64,000 nucleotides of DNA from Martinezella tropici (GTDB lineage Bacteria; Pseudomonadota; Alphaproteobacteria; Rhizobiales; Rhizobiaceae), in the NCBI RefSeq assembly GCF_003287875.1, contig NZ_QMKK01000020.1, positions 62,001 through 126,000 of the forward strand, in the 5' to 3' direction. Shown in pieces: positions 54,172 to 63,624 of the stretch; position 1 is the stretch's first letter, and every line of letters begins with the position of its first letter. The translations under genes and the position numbers were made by a program. Under the pieces are notes generated by a model. That model was not told where the DNA came from. It saw nothing but the letters and a program-made list of their open reading frames with translations, and did no database searches.

Positions 54172-55080
54172 ATGGCCCGTAATACCTTACCGTCTATTGC
54201 TGCCGGAGAAGCCGGCCTCAATCGCTATCTCGATGAAATCCGCAAGTTCCCGATGCTGGAACCGCAGGAAGAGTACATGCTCGCCAAGCGCTATGCGGAA
54301 CATGCCGACCGTCAGGCCGCGCATAAGCTCGTCACCAGCCATCTGCGCCTCGTGGCGAAGATCGCCATGGGCTATCGCGGCTATGGCTTGCCGATCGGCG
54401 AAGTCGTGTCGGAAGGCAATGTCGGCCTGATGCAGGCCGTGAAGAAGTTCGACCCGGAACGCGGCTTCCGCTTAGCCACCTACGCCATGTGGTGGATCAA
54501 GGCTTCGATCCAGGAATATATCCTGCGCTCCTGGTCGCTGGTGAAGATGGGCACGACGGCTAACCAGAAGCGCCTGTTCTTTAACCTGCGCCGGCTGAAG
54601 GGCCGTATCCAGGCTATCGACGATGGCGATCTGAAGCCGGAACACGTGGCCGAGATCGCCACCAAGCTGAACGTCTCGGAAGAGGAAGTCGTTTCGATGA
54701 ACCGCCGCCTTTCCGGCGACGCTTCGTTGAACGCCCCGATCAAGGCTTCCGAGGGCGATTCCGGCCAGTGGCAGGATTGGCTCGTCGATGATCACGACAG
54801 CCAGGAAGACGTGCTGATCGAACAGGACGAGCTCGACACGCGCCGCCGCATGCTGGCGCGCGCCATGGGCGTGCTGAACGATCGCGAACGCCGCATCTTC
54901 GAGGCACGCCGCCTCGCCGATGAGCCGGTGACGTTGGAGGATCTCTCGTCTGAATTCGACATTAGCCGCGAACGTGTCCGCCAGATCGAAGTTCGTGCCT
55001 TCGAAAAGGTCCAGGAAGCCGTTCAGAAGGATGCGCTGGAACGCGCCAAGGCGCTTCGCGTCGTTGAAGCGACGGCCTGA
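54172..55080 (+). CDS. rpoH: Heat-shock sigma factor RpoH (sigma-32)
   Basis: 302 residues from ATG at 54172, with AGGAGG-like ribosome sites upstream (GGAGGG at 54157). Region 2 has EGNVGLMQAVKKFDPERGFRLATYAMWWIKASIQEY (quoted part KKFDPERGFRLATYAMWWIK), the RpoH box QKRLFFNLR is at residues 132-140, and region 4 ends ISRERVRQIEVRAFEKVQ. Rhizobia carry two rpoH genes; the genomic position next to rluD suggests the RpoH1 type. Directs heat-shock transcription. Confidence 0.97.
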   Translation: MARNTLPSIAAGEAGLNRYLDEIRKFPMLEPQEEYMLAKRYAEHADRQAAHKLVTSHLRLVAKIAMGYRGYGLPIGEVVSEGNVGLMQAVKKFDPERGFRLATYAMWWIKASIQEYILRSWSLVKMGTTANQKRLFFNLRRLKGRIQAIDDGDLKPEHVAEIATKLNVSEEEVVSMNRRLSGDASLNAPIKASEGDSGQWQDWLVDDHDSQEDVLIEQDELDTRRRMLARAMGVLNDRERRIFEARRLADEPVTLEDLSSEFDISRERVRQIEVRAFEKVQEAVQKDALERAKALRVVEATA

Positions 55081-55116
55081 AGCCTGTCTTCGGATAGATT
55101 TCTCTATAGGTGAAAA

Positions 55117-55146
55117 TCAAAAGGCGGGCGGCAAGCCCGCCTTTTG
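55117..55146. terminator. Bidirectional terminator between rpoH and the large membrane protein gene
   Basis: Perfect 11-bp stem AAAAGGCGGGC / GCCCGCCTTTT with a 5-nt loop; T-runs follow on both strands. Confidence 0.9.
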
Positions 55147-55169
55147 CATATCCATCGATTTCAGAAGCC

Positions 55170-57539
55170 TTACTGACCGTTCGAGGCGACACCGCCAAGT
55201 GCCTGCCATTCCGAAATCGCCTTGTTGAAGGCATCGGTGCCGGTCGGGCCTTTTTCCATCGTCAGCAGGGCGCGCCGGCCGTTGCGATAGACGACCGGAA
55301 TATCGATCCAGTTACGGCTCTTCAAGAGATCGAGATTGGTCTTGCGCGCATCGGGGAAATCGTTGAGCGCGACCATATAGACATCATCGGTCACCTTGGC
55401 CGGCACCGCGATCAACGCATCGCCACGATCCTGCTCGGTCGCCTTCAACGCCACACGCTGGACATTATCGATCGCTCCGCCTTCGAAAGTCGGGGGAACC
55501 TGGAACGCCAGCTCGATCAGATGGCTCGCCGGAAGCGAGGAATCCGAATTTCGCGAAACGGTGATGGTAGCGGTCAGGCCGCGATCCGGAACGGTGATAA
55601 GACCCTGTACTGAAGGCTCCGGCCGGCCATCAGCCCCCTTGCCTTCCTGAACGGACCAGGTGACCGTGCCCTGGAAGGCGGATGGCGACGTTTGACCAAG
55701 GCGCTCCTCATAAAGGAAAACCTTCTGCCCGTTGGTAGCCGTCGCCGTCTGCTGCGTCACAGGCGGCGGCTGGTTGGCAGGTGCCTGCTGTTGCTGGCTG
55801 GCCGGGGGTGTCTGCTGGTCCGCGGAAGCGGATGGGTTCGGCGCGGCAGTCGCAGGTGCCTGGGTCTGCGCGGCAGCAGCATTGTTCGCCGGCGGCGTCG
55901 CCGTCGCGGAGGGTGCGGCGGAAGCGACATTCTGCTGCGCAACGGACTTGCCCTCGACGACACCCGGCTGACCGGTGGGGGCAGGCCCTTGATCCTCTTC
56001 CGTGCCATTGGCCAGAAGACGCTGCGTGAACTTCGTGTTGACCGTATTCGGGTCGCTGGTCACCGCGGCAACATCCGTATTGCCCGCACCCGACGGCTGC
56101 TGGCTCGCCGGATTGTTCGGCTGCGGCGCGGCCGCCTGCTGCTGGGCGGGGGCGGAAGCGTTACCGTTCTTCGGTGCATTGTTGCCTGCCGTATCAGCCG
56201 CAGGTGGCGTTGCCCCATTCTTCGTTGCCGAGCTGACGAGTTTCGTCACCATGTTGTTGAGCGCATCACGGTTCAGCCAGGCCGCATAGCCACCGCCTCC
56301 AACGACCGCAAGTCCCACAAGCGTGACGATAATGCCGGTAATGTTGAGCCGACGGCGCTTCGGCTCCATGCGGAAGCTGCGGCCCTGCAGTTTTGCCGCC
56401 ATGCCCTGGTCGAGATCAGGCGGACCGGAGGAGCCACCACCGCGCTCGTCTTCCGCGCGCTTATCGAAGCCGGCAAGCTCCTTGAGTTCGCGCCAGCCAT
56501 CGCTGGCAGCATCGGCATCAGGCGCCGTCTTGCTGGGAGAATGCACATCCGCAAAGAGATCGACGTCGTCAAAGGCGTTTTCCGGCATCTGCCGAGCCGG
56601 CTGCTGGACCGGCTTGGCAGCGGTAGACGAAGACTGCAATTCCTCGAAGACATCGGCATCCCAGACGAAGCCCTTGTTGATGGCCGGCGCCTTTGCGGCC
56701 TCGGATGCCTCGACGGGATGGCCGAACGGCGTCTCCGCGAAAGCTGCGGCCGGCATGACCGGCTCGGGCGCGGAATGACGAGTCGGCGCATCCACCTCGG
56801 CCCAGATCTGCTCGACCTGGCTTATGACGTCGTCGACCGGCGTATATTGCGCGCGTTGGTCGGGCGCGGCCTGGACAGGCTCAACGGCAACCGCCGGCGC
56901 TTCCTCCACGTGATGTTGCGGCTCGTCCTGATAAACCGGCTCGACCGCCGGCGCCTCGTCTATCTCGGCATGGTGCTCGGCGCCGGCATGTTCAGCAGCA
57001 GGAACATGGAGTTCCTCTTCACGATGCGGCTCGCTCCATTCCTCGGCTACCTGATGCTCATGTGCATGGTCCTGCTCCACATACGAAGCAGGCTCTTCGT
57101 GAGCGGGCTCCTCACGGACAGGTTCTTCGTGGGCCGGCGGGGCAACGTCCGGTTCCTCATGGGCATGAGCCTCGGCCGGAGCCGCTGCAGGCTCTTCCAC
57201 ATCCGCTTCGGCATGGACGTCCTCAGCCGGATGTTGCTCGTAAACAGGCTCGGGCGCAACATCCTCGTGCACCGCAGGCTCTTGCACCTCGGGCGCTTCC
57301 GCGATCGGTTCCTCCGCTCCGGGAAGGGCCTCGGCATGCTCGGCCTCGACCTCGACGATTGCGGCCTCGAGCTTGTCGAGCTGACGGCGCAGCATTTCCT
57401 CGGGGGGGCGCGGCTTCATGCTCTCGAGCTGCCGCTGCACGGCACCGCGAGCTCGATCATAAACCTTGACCCGCATTTCGGGAGTATTTTCGGCCAGGCC
57501 GTCAACGGCCCGTCGAATAACTGCTACAAAATCCGCCAT
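55170..57539 (-). CDS. Large single-span membrane protein with disordered acidic/His-rich cytoplasmic and Gln/Pro/Ala-rich periplasmic regions
   Basis: 789 residues. The N-terminal ~70 residues are a conserved-looking helical segment (FVAVIRRAVDGLAENTPEMR). Residues ~75-235 are low complexity, rich in Glu, Ala, Pro and about 25 His. A span lies near 398-420 after a basic RRRLNITG. Residues ~425-600 are Ala/Gln/Asn/Pro-rich and extended. Residues ~610-789 form a folded C-terminal domain (FLYEERLGQTSPSAFQGTVTW..., LPASHLIELAFQVPP). No catalytic motif; function unknown. Such proteins are kept in rhizobia near purA. Lies 61 nt downstream of purA on the same strand. Confidence 0.8.
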   Translation of the reverse strand: MADFVAVIRRAVDGLAENTPEMRVKVYDRARGAVQRQLESMKPRPPEEMLRRQLDKLEAAIVEVEAEHAEALPGAEEPIAEAPEVQEPAVHEDVAPEPVYEQHPAEDVHAEADVEEPAAAPAEAHAHEEPDVAPPAHEEPVREEPAHEEPASYVEQDHAHEHQVAEEWSEPHREEELHVPAAEHAGAEHHAEIDEAPAVEPVYQDEPQHHVEEAPAVAVEPVQAAPDQRAQYTPVDDVISQVEQIWAEVDAPTRHSAPEPVMPAAAFAETPFGHPVEASEAAKAPAINKGFVWDADVFEELQSSSTAAKPVQQPARQMPENAFDDVDLFADVHSPSKTAPDADAASDGWRELKELAGFDKRAEDERGGGSSGPPDLDQGMAAKLQGRSFRMEPKRRRLNITGIIVTLVGLAVVGGGGYAAWLNRDALNNMVTKLVSSATKNGATPPAADTAGNNAPKNGNASAPAQQQAAAPQPNNPASQQPSGAGNTDVAAVTSDPNTVNTKFTQRLLANGTEEDQGPAPTGQPGVVEGKSVAQQNVASAAPSATATPPANNAAAAQTQAPATAAPNPSASADQQTPPASQQQQAPANQPPPVTQQTATATNGQKVFLYEERLGQTSPSAFQGTVTWSVQEGKGADGRPEPSVQGLITVPDRGLTATITVSRNSDSSLPASHLIELAFQVPPTFEGGAIDNVQRVALKATEQDRGDALIAVPAKVTDDVYMVALNDFPDARKTNLDLLKSRNWIDIPVVYRNGRRALLTMEKGPTGTDAFNKAISEWQALGGVASNGQ

Positions 57540-57600
57540 CAGTACTTTCTCATGATGCCCGACGGGCAGCCGGGCCGGGATTCGTCATAGATACGCGACT

Positions 57601-58896
57601 TTAGCCCTCAAAGGGGTCAGTCACAAGTATGGTGTCCTCGCGCTCCGGACTGGTCGAAAGCAGTGCTACCGGAGCCCCGATCAGCTCTTCCACCTGGCGG
57701 ACATACTTGATCGCCTGCGCCGGCAGATCGGCCCATTTGCGCGCACCGACGGTCGATTCCTTCCAGCCTTCAAGCGTGATGTAGATCGGCTCGACGCGAG
57801 CCTGCGCCGCCTGGCTTGCCGGCAGGTAGTCGATTTCCTTGCCGTCGAGCGTATAGCCGACGCAGATCTTCAGCTCGTCGAGGCCGTCCAGAACGTCGAG
57901 CTTGGTAAGCGCGATACCGGTGATGCCCGAAGTCTTCACCGTCTGGCGCACCAGCACGGCATCGAACCAGCCGCAGCGGCGTGGACGGCCGGTGTTGACG
58001 CCGACTTCGCGGCCGACGGTCGAAAGATGCTGGCCGATCTCGTCATGCAGTTCGCAGGGGAACGGTCCCTCGCCGACGCGCGTCGTATAGGCCTTGGTGA
58101 TGCCGAGCACGTAGCCGAGCGCCGTCGGGCCAAGGCCGGAACCGGCCGCTGCCTGTCCGGCGACCGTGTTGGACGAGGTCACGAAAGGATAGGTGCCGTG
58201 GTCGTTATCCAGCAGCGCGCCCTGGGCGCCTTCGAAAAGAATGCGGGCGCCGGCCTTGCGCTGCTCGTCGAGCAGCCGCCAGACCTGATCGATATAGGGA
58301 AGAACATGCTCTGCAACGGAGCTGAGCTCATCGTGCAGGGCATCGAAGGAGATCTCGTCGACGCCCATGCCGCGGCGCAGCGCATTGTGATGGGTCAGAA
58401 GCCGGTCGATCTTGGCCGGCAGCGTTTCCGGCTCGGCAAGATCGCCGACGCGGATGGCCCGGCGGCCGACCTTGTCTTCATAGGCGGGGCCGATACCGCG
58501 ACGGGTCGTGCCGATCTTCGTGCCGCTGTTGGAGGCAGCATCTTCGCGCATGGCGTCGAGATCACGGTGCAGCGACAGGATCAGCGGTGCGTTCTCGGCA
58601 ATGCGCAGCACATCGGGGGTCACCGCGACGCCCTGGGCGCGCAGCTTTTCCACCTCGGCGACGAAATGGTGGGGATCGACGACGACGCCATTGCCGATGA
58701 CGCTGAGCTTGCCGCGCACCAGCCCGGAGGGCAGCAGCGCCAGCTTGTAACTGACACCGTCGACAACAAGCGTATGACCGGCATTATGACCGCCCTGAAA
58801 GCGCACAATCACATCGGCGCGTTCCGAAAGCCAATCGACAATCTTGCCTTTGCCTTCGTCACCCCATTGCGAGCCGATCACTACAACGTTCGTCAT
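57601..58896 (-). CDS. purA: Adenylosuccinate synthetase PurA
   Basis: 431 residues; converts IMP plus aspartate and GTP to adenylosuccinate in AMP synthesis. N-terminal [17 protein letters not shown], catalytic His in [12 protein letters not shown]-site [15 protein letters not shown] and the GTP-site TKLDVLDG are all present. Normal length. Precedes the large membrane protein gene by 61 nt and may be co-transcribed with it. Confidence 0.98.
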   Translation of the reverse strand: MTNVVVIGSQWGDEGKGKIVDWLSERADVIVRFQGGHNAGHTLVVDGVSYKLALLPSGLVRGKLSVIGNGVVVDPHHFVAEVEKLRAQGVAVTPDVLRIAENAPLILSLHRDLDAMREDAASNSGTKIGTTRRGIGPAYEDKVGRRAIRVGDLAEPETLPAKIDRLLTHHNALRRGMGVDEISFDALHDELSSVAEHVLPYIDQVWRLLDEQRKAGARILFEGAQGALLDNDHGTYPFVTSSNTVAGQAAAGSGLGPTALGYVLGITKAYTTRVGEGPFPCELHDEIGQHLSTVGREVGVNTGRPRRCGWFDAVLVRQTVKTSGITGIALTKLDVLDGLDELKICVGYTLDGKEIDYLPASQAAQARVEPIYITLEGWKESTVGARKWADLPAQAIKYVRQVEELIGAPVALLSTSPEREDTILVTDPFEG

Positions 58897-59243
58897 TTAT
58901 CCATTCCCGCTTCCTGCGCGCAGCCGCGCGCCTTGCTCAAACCCGCGCATCTATAAAGCTTTGTTTTTGGGAAAGCGACCCTGTTGTCTCAGGAGATTCG
59001 GCTTTTTGCATGACGAATCAGCCCCTCCAACAGGAATTTTCCCGGCCAGCGGCTGGGCGCACCCCGCCAATAACCCTCATCCAGCTGACTACCCCTCCTC
59101 ATAAAAGACCGGACTTGCGCGCGACGGCATGGAAATATCCGGGCTCTGCCAAGACCATCGCACCGGTTATACTCCGATGCCGTGATTATTCTTCCATCGA
59201 AGATCGGCGGCTCCCGCTCCTGGTTAGCACAAGAAGATTGTGG
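58897..59243. other. 347-bp intergenic region upstream of purA
   Basis: No convincing gene; presumed purA promoter on the minus strand (AT-rich stretch near 58950-58970 with minus-strand TTATAG), without a confirmed -35. A GGTTAGC..GCTAACC hairpin near 59222-59249 overlaps the 3' end of the acetyltransferase gene and lacks a U-tract. Confidence 0.45.
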
Positions 59244-60101
59244 CTAACCGAGCTCGAGCGTGGTCACGCCAAAAATGCGATCGAGGGGTATTTCCGGCGC
59301 CTTGCCGCGATACATGCGAGCCGTTTCGAAAACCGGCGACAGGCCGCAATCTTCCGCAAGCTTGATGGCGTGAGCATTCTCCGCCGGCACATCCAGATAG
59401 ACCGGCGCGCCCTTGGCCTTTGCAAGCAGCCTGCTCAGCAAGGCAAGTGCCACATCGGGCTTGTTGGCGAACAGCGGGCCGATCTTGTAGCCCTCGAAAC
59501 AGCGCCGGATCGTGCCATAGCCGCGAACCCTGCTGCCGCCGCCTACGATAAAGGATGCGCGCCTCTCCGGAGCACCGCACCACGCACGAATGAAGGAGTG
59601 GCGCAGACCGGGGAAGATTTCCGCATCGTAGTGCACCAATCCGTCAAGCTTGCCGTCGATTACCGGCACCACCTGCCTTGCCTGCTGCTCCTCCACATCG
59701 GGCACCTTTGGGATGCCGCCGTAGCGCAGGGTCCGGTACGCGGTCTCGAAGCCGTGGCGGCGATAATTTTCCTGTTGCGCGACGACGCCGTCCAATCCGA
59801 CCGTGCGGTTGCCCGCAAGCATCATGCCCTTGTTCCAGAGCTGCTTGCCGTATCCTCTGCCGCGAAGCTCCGGATGAAGAATGTAAAGACCGAGAAACGC
59901 GAAAGCCTCGCCGTATCGAACGACGGAGATGCAGCCGACAGGCACCTCTCCGACCGCACCGACCAGAAAGCCGGATGGATCTGCTTCCCAAAAGGCGGGA
60001 GCATCATCGACCCCGGGGTTCCATCCCTCTTGCCGAGCCCATTCCAGAGCAAGCTCCAGCTCACCAGCCCGCATTGTACGCACGGCAAAAGTCGACTTCA
60101 T
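59244..60101 (-). CDS. GNAT N-acetyltransferase with C-terminal second GNAT-like domain
   Basis: 285 residues. The first GNAT domain is residues ~5-140, with the acetyl-CoA loop HPELRGRGYGKQLW. Residues ~150-285 form the second half common to YitI-like GNATs (GGGSRVRGYGTIRRCFEGYKIGP, LDVPAENAHAIKLAEDCG, and VFETARMYRG). Substrate unknown. A plausible -10 box TATAAT lies at 60122-60127 on its strand, about 21 nt upstream of the start. Confidence 0.87.
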   Translation of the reverse strand: MKSTFAVRTMRAGELELALEWARQEGWNPGVDDAPAFWEADPSGFLVGAVGEVPVGCISVVRYGEAFAFLGLYILHPELRGRGYGKQLWNKGMMLAGNRTVGLDGVVAQQENYRRHGFETAYRTLRYGGIPKVPDVEEQQARQVVPVIDGKLDGLVHYDAEIFPGLRHSFIRAWCGAPERRASFIVGGGSRVRGYGTIRRCFEGYKIGPLFANKPDVALALLSRLLAKAKGAPVYLDVPAENAHAIKLAEDCGLSPVFETARMYRGKAPEIPLDRIFGVTTLELG

Positions 60102-60428
60102 GCAATAGTCCCGAACCGCCCATTATACAGCCGCTCCCCACGGAACGATTGCGCCCAATTCATCATGCGGCAACATGATGCCAATCACAAGCGACAGCAA
60201 TGATAAGCTGGAACTACAAAGGCTTCGTTTCACGCCGACCACAAAGAACAACGCCAGTGAAACCACAGCAAGACAAACCGCCTTTTGTGACACTTCTATT
60301 GCAATTACTCCGGCAGGGTCGTCGCATATAGGCGTCCCTCGCGATCCTGTGTATAAGCACATTCAATCGCCAATGCCGGTTTCGTGCTTTCTCATGGGAT
60401 CCGGCGCCAGCAAAAGGAATGAAGTTTC
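60102..60428. other. 327-bp divergent region GNAT / UDP-glucose dehydrogenase
   Basis: No convincing gene; AT content is higher than in the flanks. Minus-strand TATAAT at 60122-60127 is a likely -10 for the GNAT gene. No clear promoter for the dehydrogenase was recognised. Confidence 0.45.
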
Positions 60429-61751
60429 ATGCGCATCACGATGATCGGCTCGGGTTATGTGGGACTGGTGTCCGGCGTCTGCTTTGCCGACTTCGGCCAT
60501 GACGTCATTTGCGTCGATAAGGACGCAAGCAAGATCGAGGCACTGCGGCGAGGCGAAATACCGATCTTCGAACCGGGCCTGGAGCAGCTCGTTGCGGACA
60601 ATGTCCGCGCCGGCCGCCTCTCCTTCACCACGGACGTCGAAACCAGCGTCGCCGACAGCGACGTCGTCTTCATCGCGGTCGGAACACCTTCAAGGCGCGG
60701 CGACGGCCATGCCGATCTCTCTTACGTTTATGCTGCCGCCCGCGAAATTGCCGAGCATGTCAAAGGCTTCACCGTCATCGTCACCAAATCGACCGTACCG
60801 GTCGGCACTGGCGACGAGGTCGAACGCATCGTGCGCGAAACCAATCCGCAAGCCGACGTCGCCATCGTCTCCAATCCGGAATTCCTGCGCGAGGGTGCCG
60901 CGATCGAGGATTTCAAACGACCGGACCGCATCGTCATCGGCCTCAACGACGAGCGCGCCCGCGGCGTCATGACCGAAGTCTACCGGCCTCTCTACCTCAA
61001 CCAGGCGCCGTTGCTCTTTACCTCCCGCCGCACATCGGAACTGATCAAATACGCCGCCAATGCCTTCCTCGCTATGAAGATCACCTTCATCAACGAGATG
61101 GCCGATCTCTGCGAGAAGGTCGGCGCCAATGTGCAGGAAGTCTCCCGCGGCATCGGGCTTGACGGCCGTATCGGCCCGAAATTCCTGCATGCCGGCCCAG
61201 GCTATGGCGGCTCCTGCTTCCCGAAGGATACGCTGGCGCTCGCCAAGACGGCGCAGGATTACGACAGCCCCGTGCGCCTGATCGAAACGACCGTGTCGAT
61301 CAACGACAACCGCAAGCGCGCCATGGGCCGCAAGGTGATCGCGGCCATGGGCGGCGATATCAGGGGCAAGGCGATCGCGGTGCTCGGCCTGACCTTCAAG
61401 CCGAATACCGACGACATGCGAGACAGCCCGTCGATCTCGATCATCCAGACACTGCAGGATGCCGGCGCCACGGTGACCGGCTACGATCCCGAGGGCATGG
61501 AGAATGCCCGCCTGGTGATCGACAACATCACCTATGCGGACGATGCCTACAGCGCCGCACGCGATGCCGACGCGCTTGTCATCGTGACGGAATGGAACCA
61601 GTTCCGCGCACTGGATTTCGCCCGGCTCAAATCCGTCATGAAGGCTCCGGTCCTCGTCGACCTCAGAAACATCTATCGCCATGACGAGGTCACAAAGCAC
61701 GGCTTTGCCTATACTAGCGTCGGCAGACCCTCGAACGACGCCACACTTTAG
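60429..61751 (+). CDS. rkpK: UDP-glucose 6-dehydrogenase
   Basis: 440 residues; oxidises UDP-glucose to UDP-glucuronate with 2 NAD+. N-terminal Rossmann motif [38 protein letters not shown], catalytic Cys263 in GGSCFPKDT and the C-terminal [15 protein letters not shown] are visible. In S. meliloti the equivalent pair lpsL-rkpK supplies precursors for K antigen and LPS; the order here is dehydrogenase then epimerase. The TAG stop codon is the first three bases of a family A repeat. Confidence 0.95.
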   Translation: MRITMIGSGYVGLVSGVCFADFGHDVICVDKDASKIEALRRGEIPIFEPGLEQLVADNVRAGRLSFTTDVETSVADSDVVFIAVGTPSRRGDGHADLSYVYAAAREIAEHVKGFTVIVTKSTVPVGTGDEVERIVRETNPQADVAIVSNPEFLREGAAIEDFKRPDRIVIGLNDERARGVMTEVYRPLYLNQAPLLFTSRRTSELIKYAANAFLAMKITFINEMADLCEKVGANVQEVSRGIGLDGRIGPKFLHAGPGYGGSCFPKDTLALAKTAQDYDSPVRLIETTVSINDNRKRAMGRKVIAAMGGDIRGKAIAVLGLTFKPNTDDMRDSPSISIIQTLQDAGATVTGYDPEGMENARLVIDNITYADDAYSAARDADALVIVTEWNQFRALDFARLKSVMKAPVLVDLRNIYRHDEVTKHGFAYTSVGRPSNDATL

Positions 61752-61809
61752 AGCGTTTACGCATTCCGAACGGAAAACCGCTACGCACTTTTCCTGGAAA
61801 TGCTTTAAG
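61750..61809. repeat. Rhizobial intergenic palindromic repeat, family A, copy 3 (short)
   Basis: AGAGCG followed by GCATTCC..GGAAAA / TTTTCC..GGAAATGC (61761-61803), i.e. the core hairpin of the other copies without the second hairpin. It overlaps the last bases of the rkpK stop codon and separates rkpK from the epimerase, so it is transcribed within the operon. Confidence 0.8.
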
Positions 61810-61822
61810 CAAAGGCCGATCA

Positions 61823-62827
61823 ATGCGCTATCTCATCACCGGCACCGCCGGCTTTATCGGATTCCACCTCGCCAGGCGCCTGCTCGACGAGGGGCATTTC
61901 GTGGTCGGTTTCGACGGCATGACGCCCTATTACGACGTTAGGCTCAAGGAGAAGCGAACCGCCATCCTCGCACGCTCCAACGGTTTCAAGGCCGTCACCG
62001 GCATGCTGGAGGACAAGGCGGCGCTGGATCACGCCGCCGAACTCGCCGAGCCGGATGTGATCGTCCATCTCGCCGCGCAGGCAGGCGTCCGCTACAGCCT
62101 CGAAAATCCGCGTTCCTACGTCGATTCCAATCTCGTCGGTTCGTTCAACATCCTGGAATTGGCAAGAAACCTGCAGCCGAAGCACCTGCTGCTTGCCTCC
62201 ACCTCGTCAGTCTATGGCGCCAACGAAAAGATCCCCTTTGCCGAAAGCGACAAGGCCGACGAACAGATGACGATCTATGCGGCGACCAAGAAGAGCATGG
62301 AGCTGATGGCACATAGCTACGCCCATCTCTTCCATGTGCCCACGACAGCCTTCCGCTTCTTCACGGTCTATGGCCCCTGGGGCCGTCCGGACATGGCGCT
62401 CTTCAAGTTCGTCGATGCCATCAAGAACGACAGGCCGATCGAGATCTACGGCGAAGGCAAGATGAGCCGCGATTTCACCTATATCGACGATCTCGTCGAA
62501 GGCATCGTGCGCCTCATCGGCGTCGTGCCGTCGGAGGAAAACCGCGTGGTATCGGATGCGGTCATCGACACCCTGTCGAAGAACGCTCCCTTCCGCGTCG
62601 TCAATATCGGCGGCGGCCAGCCAGTCGGCCTGATGAGTTTCGTCGAAACCATCGAGACGATGCTCGGCAAGAAGGCGATCCGCAAGATGCTGCCCATGCA
62701 GCCCGGAGACGTCCACAACACCTATGCCGTACCGGACCTCTTGATAGCGCTGACAGGCTTCAAGCCGCAGATCGAAGTCGACGAAGGCGTGCGGCGCTTC
62801 GTCGAGTGGTATCAGGAAAACTATTGA
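61823..62827 (+). CDS. lpsL: NAD-dependent sugar-nucleotide epimerase (UDP-glucuronate 4-epimerase type)
   Basis: 334 residues of the extended SDR family: NAD motif [14 protein letters not shown], the [10 protein letters not shown] active-site Ser-Tyr region and the catalytic YAATKK (Tyr-x3-Lys), with [16 protein letters not shown] typical of UDP-glucuronate and UDP-galacturonate epimerases. Located 71 nt after the UDP-glucose dehydrogenase, consistent with a UDP-glucose to UDP-glucuronate to UDP-galacturonate route for LPS/capsule. The symbol follows the S. meliloti equivalent. Confidence 0.87.
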   Translation: MRYLITGTAGFIGFHLARRLLDEGHFVVGFDGMTPYYDVRLKEKRTAILARSNGFKAVTGMLEDKAALDHAAELAEPDVIVHLAAQAGVRYSLENPRSYVDSNLVGSFNILELARNLQPKHLLLASTSSVYGANEKIPFAESDKADEQMTIYAATKKSMELMAHSYAHLFHVPTTAFRFFTVYGPWGRPDMALFKFVDAIKNDRPIEIYGEGKMSRDFTYIDDLVEGIVRLIGVVPSEENRVVSDAVIDTLSKNAPFRVVNIGGGQPVGLMSFVETIETMLGKKAIRKMLPMQPGDVHNTYAVPDLLIALTGFKPQIEVDEGVRRFVEWYQENY

Positions 62828-63606
62828 GCGAAATGACAGGCATCGTCGAAACGGAACATTGGATCGAGAGCGGCGCCGGGCGCCTCTATGCAAAATCGTG
62901 GACACCGGATGCCGGGATCTCCCTGCCGCCGATCATCCTCTTTCACGATTCCCTTGGATGCATCACGCTCTGGAGAGATTTCCCCGAGCAGCTCGCTCAT
63001 TCCCTCGGCCGTCAGGTGATCGCCTATGATCGGTTGGGCTTCGGTCGATCCGATGCCCGCACCGACGTTTTGCAGCAGAACTTCATGACCCTGGAGGCCG
63101 GACAGGCTGTGCCGCTGCTATGCGAGCAGTTCTCCATCCAAGAGTTCGTCGCCTGCGGGCATAGCGTGGGCGGCGGCATGGCAGTTGAAACGGGAGCGCG
63201 CTTTGGCGAACGCTGCCGGGCCGTGATCACTATCGCCGCTCAGGCTTTCGTGGAGGAGAGAACCCTGCAGGGCATCAGGAGCGCGCAGCAGGAATTCAGA
63301 TCTGCCGAGACCTTCGCCCGGCTTGCGAGATATCACGGCAGCAAGACCGATTGGGTGCTGCACGCATGGATCGACACCTGGCTTGCTCCCGAACGCGCCG
63401 AGTGGAGCCTCGACCCTGCGCTTGAAAAGCTACATTGCCCGGTGCTTGCCATTCACGGGGACCGTGACGAGTATGGTTCCGAGGCCCATCCGCGCCGGAT
63501 TGCGGCCAGACGTGGGTCGCTCCATATCCTGCCGGACATCGGACATTCGCCGCATCGCGAACGCCCTGGCCTCGTTATGAAAGCCATCGAAGACTTTCTG
63601 GCGTGA
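62824..63606 (+). CDS. Alpha/beta-hydrolase
   Basis: 260 residues starting at TTG 62824, supported by AGGAAA about 7 nt upstream; ATG at 62833 is the alternative. The start overlaps the epimerase stop by 4 nt, so translation is coupled. Oxyanion/nucleophile elements: [19 protein letters not shown], the nucleophile Ser in GHSVGGGMA, Asp in [10 protein letters not shown] and His in [11 protein letters not shown]. Substrate unknown; no membrane anchor. Its coupling to sugar-nucleotide genes suggests envelope sugar metabolism, but this is weak. Confidence 0.85.
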   Translation: MSEMTGIVETEHWIESGAGRLYAKSWTPDAGISLPPIILFHDSLGCITLWRDFPEQLAHSLGRQVIAYDRLGFGRSDARTDVLQQNFMTLEAGQAVPLLCEQFSIQEFVACGHSVGGGMAVETGARFGERCRAVITIAAQAFVEERTLQGIRSAQQEFRSAETFARLARYHGSKTDWVLHAWIDTWLAPERAEWSLDPALEKLHCPVLAIHGDRDEYGSEAHPRRIAARRGSLHILPDIGHSPHRERPGLVMKAIEDFLA

Positions 63607-63624
63607 AGCGATGAGAAGGCCGGC

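Noticed and set aside
53853..54182. 109-codon plus-strand frame between rluD and rpoH
   Set aside because: Arg/Ser-rich, without ribosome site or motif, and runs into the rpoH start in another frame.
55692..57590. 632-codon plus-strand open frame
   Set aside because: Shadow of the low-complexity membrane protein gene; Arg/Leu-rich repeats result from the repeated Glu/Pro/His codons on the other strand.
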